DNA of 64,000 nucleotides from an uncultured Collinsella sp. (GTDB lineage: Bacteria; Actinomycetota; Coriobacteriia; Coriobacteriales; Coriobacteriaceae), in NCBI GenBank assembly GCA_900541645.1, contig UQKQ01000004.1, positions 1-64,000 of the forward strand, read 5' to 3'. Position numbers and translations under genes: made by a program. The notes under the pieces were generated by a model, which saw only the letters and a program-made list of their open reading frames with translations, was not told the origin of the DNA and made no database searches. Positions 60,668 to 64,000 of the stretch are shown here, in pieces (within the stretch, counting starts at the first letter, position 1; each line of letters begins with the position of its first letter).

Positions 60668-61376
60668 CACAAACTACTCCGTCATCACCAACTTCGGGTG
60701 CCACTACCAGTGCCCGTACTGCATCACCAAGCAGACCGGTATGGCCCTGCCGGAGACTGACGCACTGGCCGTGTCGAAAACCCTGCGCAACCTGCTGCGA
60801 GATGACTACATTGAGTCCCTCAGCTTCTCCGGTGGCGGCGACCCGATGCACGGCATTGTGACCGACAAGACGCGTGCCGCGTGGTACGCCATGACACAAG
60901 AGATTTGCTATTGGCACAACGTCGAGACGGAGATGCACACAAGCGCCGAGACTCTCCGTCAATACATGCACGACGACGATGTCATGCGTCTGCTGAGAGG
61001 CTTCGACCGCGTCGTCTACCACTGTAGGACCGTCGATGACCTCGACCGCGTGAACAAGGCGTTTGCGCATCGTGAGAGCATCTACAGGTGTTGGACGGTT
61101 ATTCGCGTCGTGTTCGTCGTCACCAAGGAAACCACCATCAACGCTGTCGAGGAAATAGCGAAGGCGTTCCGCGGCTACTTGGGTGTCGATGAGCTGACGT
61201 TCCGCCAGATGGTCGACGGAGATTTCACACCGGACGACACGCTTCGCGATTACCTGCTCGATGGGCATAGCGAGGGCCGCTGGCACTATACGGAGCAGGG
61301 CGACTACAACCGATACATCGTCAACGACAGGGTGTATGACCGTTTCAAGGACATCGCCCTCGCCTACAGCCGATAG
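60660..61376 (+). CDS. Radical SAM protein encoded in the prophage
   Basis: The 238-residue protein has the radical SAM cluster motif C14-x3-C18-x2-C21 (GCHYQCPYC), the SAM-binding GGE-like motif as GGGDP at residues 58-62, and a TIM-barrel-like alternation of strands (ESLSFSGGG, RVVYHCRTV, VIRVVFVVT). It lacks extra cysteine clusters such as SPASM. It is short, close to the minimal radical SAM fold. GAGCAGG precedes ATG 60660. Codon third positions are less G+C-biased than in the flanking genes, which suggests separate acquisition. Possible roles (modified nucleotide, tRNA or small-molecule chemistry) cannot be distinguished by sequence. Confidence 0.85.
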   Translation: MPNTNYSVITNFGCHYQCPYCITKQTGMALPETDALAVSKTLRNLLRDDYIESLSFSGGGDPMHGIVTDKTRAAWYAMTQEICYWHNVETEMHTSAETLRQYMHDDDVMRLLRGFDRVVYHCRTVDDLDRVNKAFAHRESIYRCWTVIRVVFVVTKETTINAVEEIAKAFRGYLGVDELTFRQMVDGDFTPDDTLRDYLLDGHSEGRWHYTEQGDYNRYIVNDRVYDRFKDIALAYSR

Positions 61377-61384
61377 GAGGACTG

Positions 61385-61819
61385 ATGGGGGAACGTTTCA
61401 CAGCCGACAGCGTGATGACACCGGACGGGGAAGTGATGCCGCTGGGCCCTGTCGACAAGGAGGGACGCAAGGTCTCCCTGTCGACCGCGACGCTCTTTGC
61501 GGACGGCGGCATGGAGTGCACGGTCAAGAGATATGAGTATCTGCTCGGCGCTGGCGTTTGGCGTGCCTGCTGCGATGAGGGGGTCGTGAGGGTGGAAGAG
61601 ATGCACCTGATTCGCCCGGATACGTTCGGCGCCCTGATGAACGATATCAAAGCTGCTATGAACTGCCCTGCCAGCGAAGAACCGACGCACGCCTACAACG
61701 TTGTCTCTGGGATGTGCGATGCCTGCGCTGACAGGTGCGGCGGCACGTTGTGCCAGGCGAGGGCGCTTCACAGCATCTGCTGCCGCATTCACTCCCTGCT
61801 CGCGGGTGATGGCGAATGA
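61385..61819 (+). CDS. Hypothetical Cys-rich protein
   Basis: The 144-residue protein has an N-terminal strand-rich part (MGERFTADSVMTPDGEVMPLGPVDKEGRKVSLSTATLFADGGMECTVKRYEYL), a pair of Cys in RACCDE, and a C-terminal cluster (MCDACADRCGGTLCQARALHSICCR) that could bind metal. TAGGAGG precedes the ATG, eight bases after the radical SAM stop. No family recognised. Confidence 0.65.
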   Translation: MGERFTADSVMTPDGEVMPLGPVDKEGRKVSLSTATLFADGGMECTVKRYEYLLGAGVWRACCDEGVVRVEEMHLIRPDTFGALMNDIKAAMNCPASEEPTHAYNVVSGMCDACADRCGGTLCQARALHSICCRIHSLLAGDGE

Positions 61820-62079
61820 GCTGCTACTTCTGCGGTGGATCCCGCATCGCGTCAGTCCATTCTGCGCCTGGCCGAGACGTCCGAAGCTGGTCTGTGGGTT
61901 CCATGACCCTGACGCGCCGATACGACGGCGAGCCGATCGTCAGGGTCGAGCTGGATACCAGCGTGGAGCTCGACGTCTCAGTCAACGGCTCGTGCGGAGA
62001 GACAGTCGGCGCCGACGTGACGGCGGACGCCTACATCGAGGACATCAAGTACTGCCCGTTCTGTGGAGAGGAGCTTTAA
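61816..62079 (+). CDS. Zinc-ribbon hypothetical protein
   Basis: The 87-residue protein has two CxxC knuckles, CYFC near the N-terminus and CPFC near the C-terminus, with strands between (SVGSMTLTRRYDGEPIVRVELDTSVELDVSVNG), the layout of a phage zinc-ribbon of the Lar or related type. The ATG overlaps the previous stop. No precise function assigned. Confidence 0.68.
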   Translation: MSCYFCGGSRIASVHSAPGRDVRSWSVGSMTLTRRYDGEPIVRVELDTSVELDVSVNGSCGETVGADVTADAYIEDIKYCPFCGEEL

Positions 62080-62301
62080 GTGAACGAGAGCTATAAGGAT
62101 TTGAAGACATATCTGCTCAACGAGATCGCCGAGGACGCGCGCGGCGTGCTGAATGCAATCGAGGGCAAGGAGACGGACAAGGTCGATGACGAGGAGGTTC
62201 TCTGCTTCTGCCATAGTCTCGCAGTCTCGATGACTACGCTGGAGACCGTCGCAATGGTCGGCAGGCTCGTGCCTGGGTTTTTGGAGGATGAGAGAGCATG
62301 A
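62080..62301 (+). CDS. Hypothetical helical protein
   Basis: The 73-residue protein starts with GTG 62080, immediately after the previous TAA, with GGAGAGGAG upstream. It is acidic and helical (SYKDLKTYLLNEIAEDARGVLNAIEGKETDK; EVLCFCHSLAVSMTTLETVAMVGRLVPGF). No family recognised. Confidence 0.62.
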   Translation: MNESYKDLKTYLLNEIAEDARGVLNAIEGKETDKVDDEEVLCFCHSLAVSMTTLETVAMVGRLVPGFLEDERA

Positions 62302-62513
62302 CCTTTAACGATGCCGAGTTCAAGGCGTGCCCCAAGTGCGGGGTCGAGCCCAAGGTGGAGGACGTGCGCGAGCGCTCGCTGGACCGTCCCAATGTGATGA
62401 GCGTGACGTGCCCCTCCTGCGGGATGTCCAACAGTATCGCGTGGGGGAGCTTGATGGCGACGCCGCGAAAAGAGGCTGTCGCCATGCTCGCGGACAGCTG
62501 GAACAGCCGGTGA
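62298..62513 (+). CDS. Lar-like restriction alleviation protein
   Basis: The 71-residue protein has CPKCG and CPSCG zinc knuckles and ends AMLADSWNSR, the C-terminal pattern (AxxxWNxR) of the Lar-type zinc-ribbon family. Rac prophage Lar modulates type I restriction of foreign DNA; most homologues are untested. The ATG overlaps the previous stop. Confidence 0.78.
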   Translation: MTFNDAEFKACPKCGVEPKVEDVRERSLDRPNVMSVTCPSCGMSNSIAWGSLMATPRKEAVAMLADSWNSR

Positions 62514-62722
62514 TCCGCTCGGCGGCCGAGCCGTTCCGCGCAACCGCCTGGCGCGCGGTGCCCGATCTGGTGTCGGGTACCGCGCGCCGGGCGCTCGTTC
62601 ACGGCCGGGCAGACGCGCCGAGCGTGTCGGCGAGGGAGATCAGGGATTCGGAACGAAGGGCGCGTGCGCTGGAACGCGCCCGGGCCCGCGCACTCAAGAG
62701 GTCGAGGAAGGCTAAGCGATGA
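62510..62722 (+). CDS. Hypothetical basic protein
   Basis: The 70-residue product starts with GTG 62510, overlapping the previous stop by GTGA. It is very rich in Arg and Ala with a highly basic C-terminus (RARALERARARALKRSRKAKR). Such composition can arise by frame overlap, but the tight junctions on both sides support translation. It may bind nucleic acid. Confidence 0.55.
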   Translation: MIRSAAEPFRATAWRAVPDLVSGTARRALVHGRADAPSVSAREIRDSERRARALERARARALKRSRKAKR

Positions 62723-62823
62723 GGTTGTTTGAGAAGCTGTGGCGGATGCTCGCCGAGAACCGCCGCGTGCGCAAGAGCATCGAGGCGCGTCGCGCCCGCA
62801 GGCTCAGGAGGTCGATGAGATGA
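62719..62823 (+). CDS. Very small basic protein
   Basis: A 34-codon frame encodes MRLFEKLWRMLAENRRVRKSIEARRARRLRRSMR, an amphipathic and strongly basic helix. It starts and ends by ATGA overlaps with its neighbours. No family recognised. Confidence 0.5.
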   Translation: MRLFEKLWRMLAENRRVRKSIEARRARRLRRSMR

Positions 62824-63068
62824 CCGTTATGTGGGATGTGCAGGAGAGGACGTGCGCGGTCTGCGGGAGGGTCTTCATCCCGCAGGCGCCGAAGGCCAAG
62901 TACTGCTCGGAGGACTGTCGGCGAAAGCACGATCAGGACCGTGCGAGGGAAGCGAGGCGCAAGGGTTCCAAGCCCAAGCGCGACAGGGTCGACCGCTACC
63001 TGGCGCCCACGGGCCCGGCGCACGACGAGATTATGGCCATGCGCCGCGAAGTCGCTATGAGATATTGA
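62820..63068 (+). CDS. Small zinc-finger protein
   Basis: The 82-residue protein has CAVCGRVFIPQAPKAKYCSEDCRRKHDQDRAREARR (about 12-47), a CxxC...CxxxC zinc ribbon like that in HNH-associated and DUF2116-type proteins, followed by a basic tail. ATG 62820 overlaps the previous stop. Common in phage early regions, function unknown. Confidence 0.75.
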   Translation: MTVMWDVQERTCAVCGRVFIPQAPKAKYCSEDCRRKHDQDRAREARRKGSKPKRDRVDRYLAPTGPAHDEIMAMRREVAMRY

Positions 63069-63092
63069 GTTTCCGCAGGTAGATATATAATT

Positions 63093-63128
63093 AAGGCCGC
63101 TGGCGTTGGAGCGCCGGCGGCCTTTGGC
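63093..63128 (+). terminator. Terminator closing the early operon
   Basis: AAGGCCGC-t-GGCG pairs with GCGCC-GGCGGCCTT around TTGGA. The T-tract is only TTT. It separates the zinc-finger gene from the late regulator gene. Confidence 0.75.
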
Positions 63129-63187
63129 AAAGACGCCTCCCGGCATCCTCTATGTGGCGTAGAGCATGGTACCACGCGGGAGGTCAC

Positions 63188-63640
63188 ATGGATGCACGTG
63201 AATATTTGGAGACTGTACGGGCCGCCCAGCGCGGCATCGACCGCAGGCTGGCGGTCATCCAGTCGATGCAGGCGCGCGAGCAGGTGCGCGCCCAGCGCTA
63301 CGACGCCGTGGGCAAGGGCGCGCACGGCGCAGACTTCATGAGGTCCACCGACGACCGCATAGACTACGAGCGCCGCAGCGGCGCCGAGCTGTCCGAGCTG
63401 CGGCATGAGGTGGAGCGGGGCCGTGAGCTCTGCGCGGGCGTGCGCTCGGCCAACCCCGGCAAGCGCTGGGGCGACGTGCTGGAGCTGCGCTACTGCGAGG
63501 ACCGCACACTGCAGGAGATCGCGGGGACGCTGGGCGTGTCGGTGAGGTCCATACAGGCGGACCTGTCTGCGGCTCTTGACTGGGTGAACCTAACCGGCCT
63601 CGCCCGTGCGCGACAAGGGCGAGGAGCTGCCGAGATATAG
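63188..63640 (+). CDS. Sigma-70 region 4-like phage late regulator
   Basis: The 150-residue protein has a helical N-terminus (coiled, about 1-90) and a C-terminal helix-turn-helix (WGDVLELRYCEDRTLQEIAGTLGVSVRSIQADLSAALDWV, about 96-135), as in RinA/ArpU-type late transcription activators. ATG 63188 follows GGGAGG; an in-frame ATG 63152 is upstream. The place after the early operon fits control of late genes, which lie outside the window. Confidence 0.75.
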   Translation: MDAREYLETVRAAQRGIDRRLAVIQSMQAREQVRAQRYDAVGKGAHGADFMRSTDDRIDYERRSGAELSELRHEVERGRELCAGVRSANPGKRWGDVLELRYCEDRTLQEIAGTLGVSVRSIQADLSAALDWVNLTGLARARQGRGAAEI

Positions 63641-63641
63641 C

Positions 63642-63689
63642 TTAATGATAGCTAAGATTTATATAGTAATAACTATTAGTATATGCTAA
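63642..63689. promoter_or_regulatory. Paired TTAR...CTAA sites upstream of the second hicA
   Basis: TTAATGATAGCTAA at 63642-63655 and TTAGTATATGCTAA at 63676-63689 are 14-base imperfect palindromes 34 bases apart in an A+T-rich patch (63636-63715). The ATAGT-AATA-ACTAT palindrome lies between them. The pattern matches the pair before the first hicA. Confidence 0.6.
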
Positions 63690-63718
63690 TATATAGTTGT
63701 CAATAGAAAGAAGGTGAC

Positions 63719-63889
63719 ATGCAGAGACGCGAACTGGTCCGCATCCTCGAGGAAGCTGGCTTTATCTCCAAGGGCGGCACCAACCACGAGAAGTTCGTCA
63801 AGGACGACAAGCTCGTGCTGGTGAAGCGCCACAGGGAGATCGAGGGCCAGATAGCCAAGAGGATTCTGAGACAGGCGGGGCTTCGTTAG
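63719..63889 (+). CDS. hicA: HicA-type toxin, second copy
   Basis: The 56-residue protein (QRRELVRILEEAGFISKGGTNHEKFVKDDKLVLVKRHREIEGQIAKRILRQAGLR) has the HicA fold with the active His in GTNHEKF. AAAGAAGG precedes ATG 63719. It shares layout but only modest identity with the first HicA. An RNA hairpin (GCGGGGCT/AGCCCCGC, 63875-63895) spans its stop codon and the gap to hicB. Confidence 0.9.
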   Translation: MQRRELVRILEEAGFISKGGTNHEKFVKDDKLVLVKRHREIEGQIAKRILRQAGLR

Positions 63890-63940
63890 CCCCGCCCCTT
63901 TGGGGCTACGTCTTGCATCACCCACGTAAAGGAGACTTAA

Positions 63941-64000
63941 ATGGTTTACGTATGGGAATTCGAATTCTTTGATTCTGGCGGCATGGTCGATGCCGTGCCG
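63941..64000 (+). CDS. hicB: HicB-type antitoxin, N-terminal fragment at window end
   Basis: ATG 63941 with AAAGGAG upstream opens MVYVWEFEFFDSGGMVDAVP up to the window end. The strand-turn-strand beginning and the position after hicA fit a HicB antitoxin. The fragment is too short to see a DNA-binding domain. Confidence 0.6.
   Translation, partial: MVYVWEFEFFDSGGMVDAVP

Larger units (their letters stand above)
50160..64000. mobile_element. Putative prophage (left end to window end)
   Basis: Beyond 50160 gene style changes to short overlapping genes with phage functions: integrase, HicAB pairs, a divergent repressor/Cro switch, a ParB-like protein, a second integrase, a DUF6291-like protein, radical SAM and zinc-ribbon proteins, and a sigma-region-4-like late regulator. 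No structural genes are reached, so an integrative conjugative element cannot be excluded. The left boundary is inferred from the end of the SGNH gene and the palindromes at 50212-50347; the right end is outside the window. Confidence 0.75.

Overview
The window is a high-GC bacterial chromosome segment whose gene content and style suggest a Coriobacteriia member close to Collinsella. This rests on recognised protein families and genome habit (actinobacterial ylm/sepF/divIVA division genes, low-complexity tails on division proteins, arginine deiminase energy metabolism, long GC-rich palindromes between genes). No rRNA or tRNA gene was seen to confirm it.

Positions 1-20450 hold housekeeping and metabolic genes: pta (minus strand); a glf/glycosyltransferase pair for galactofuranose-type glycans; a minus-strand block with a P1-family peptidase, maf, a DJ-1/PfpI protein, a TrmA/RlmD-type RNA methyltransferase and ppk1; an arginine catabolic cluster (arcA, arcB and a YfcC/ArcD-like transporter, no arcC nearby); a DUF1846 protein; a small winged-helix regulator; pyrG and xerD. 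Positions 20450-36000 hold the division and cell-wall (dcw) cluster: mraZ, rsmH, ftsL-like, ftsI, murF, mraY, murD, ftsW, murG, murC, murB, ftsQ, ftsZ. murE and ftsA are missing from it.

Positions 36152-46790 join division and phosphate genes. pgeF is followed directly by pstS-pstC-pstA-pstB-phoU, and then the ylm-type division genes resume with yggS, sepF, yggT and divIVA. A nitroreductase and a DUF47/PiT low-affinity phosphate uptake pair follow on the minus strand. yggT appears to lack any conventional start codon. Positions 47040-50156 hold an unknown small protein, a Bax-inhibitor-1 family membrane protein, a PARG/macrodomain-like protein with a changed catalytic motif, and an SGNH hydrolase gene broken by an in-frame TAG.

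From about 50160 to the window end lies a mobile element, most likely a prophage whose right end is outside the window. It starts with two tandem palindromes and a minus-strand integrase, then a HicA/HicB pair, two unknown genes, and a divergent repressor/Cro-like switch with three related operators. A long, tightly overlapping plus-strand operon follows: small proteins, a ParB-like protein, two duplicated small genes, a second and canonical integrase, a DUF6291-like replication-type protein, a radical SAM protein, several Cys-rich small proteins including a Lar-like one, a terminator, then a sigma-region-4-like late regulator and a second HicA/HicB pair cut by the window end. Both hic modules sit behind similar paired palindromic sites.
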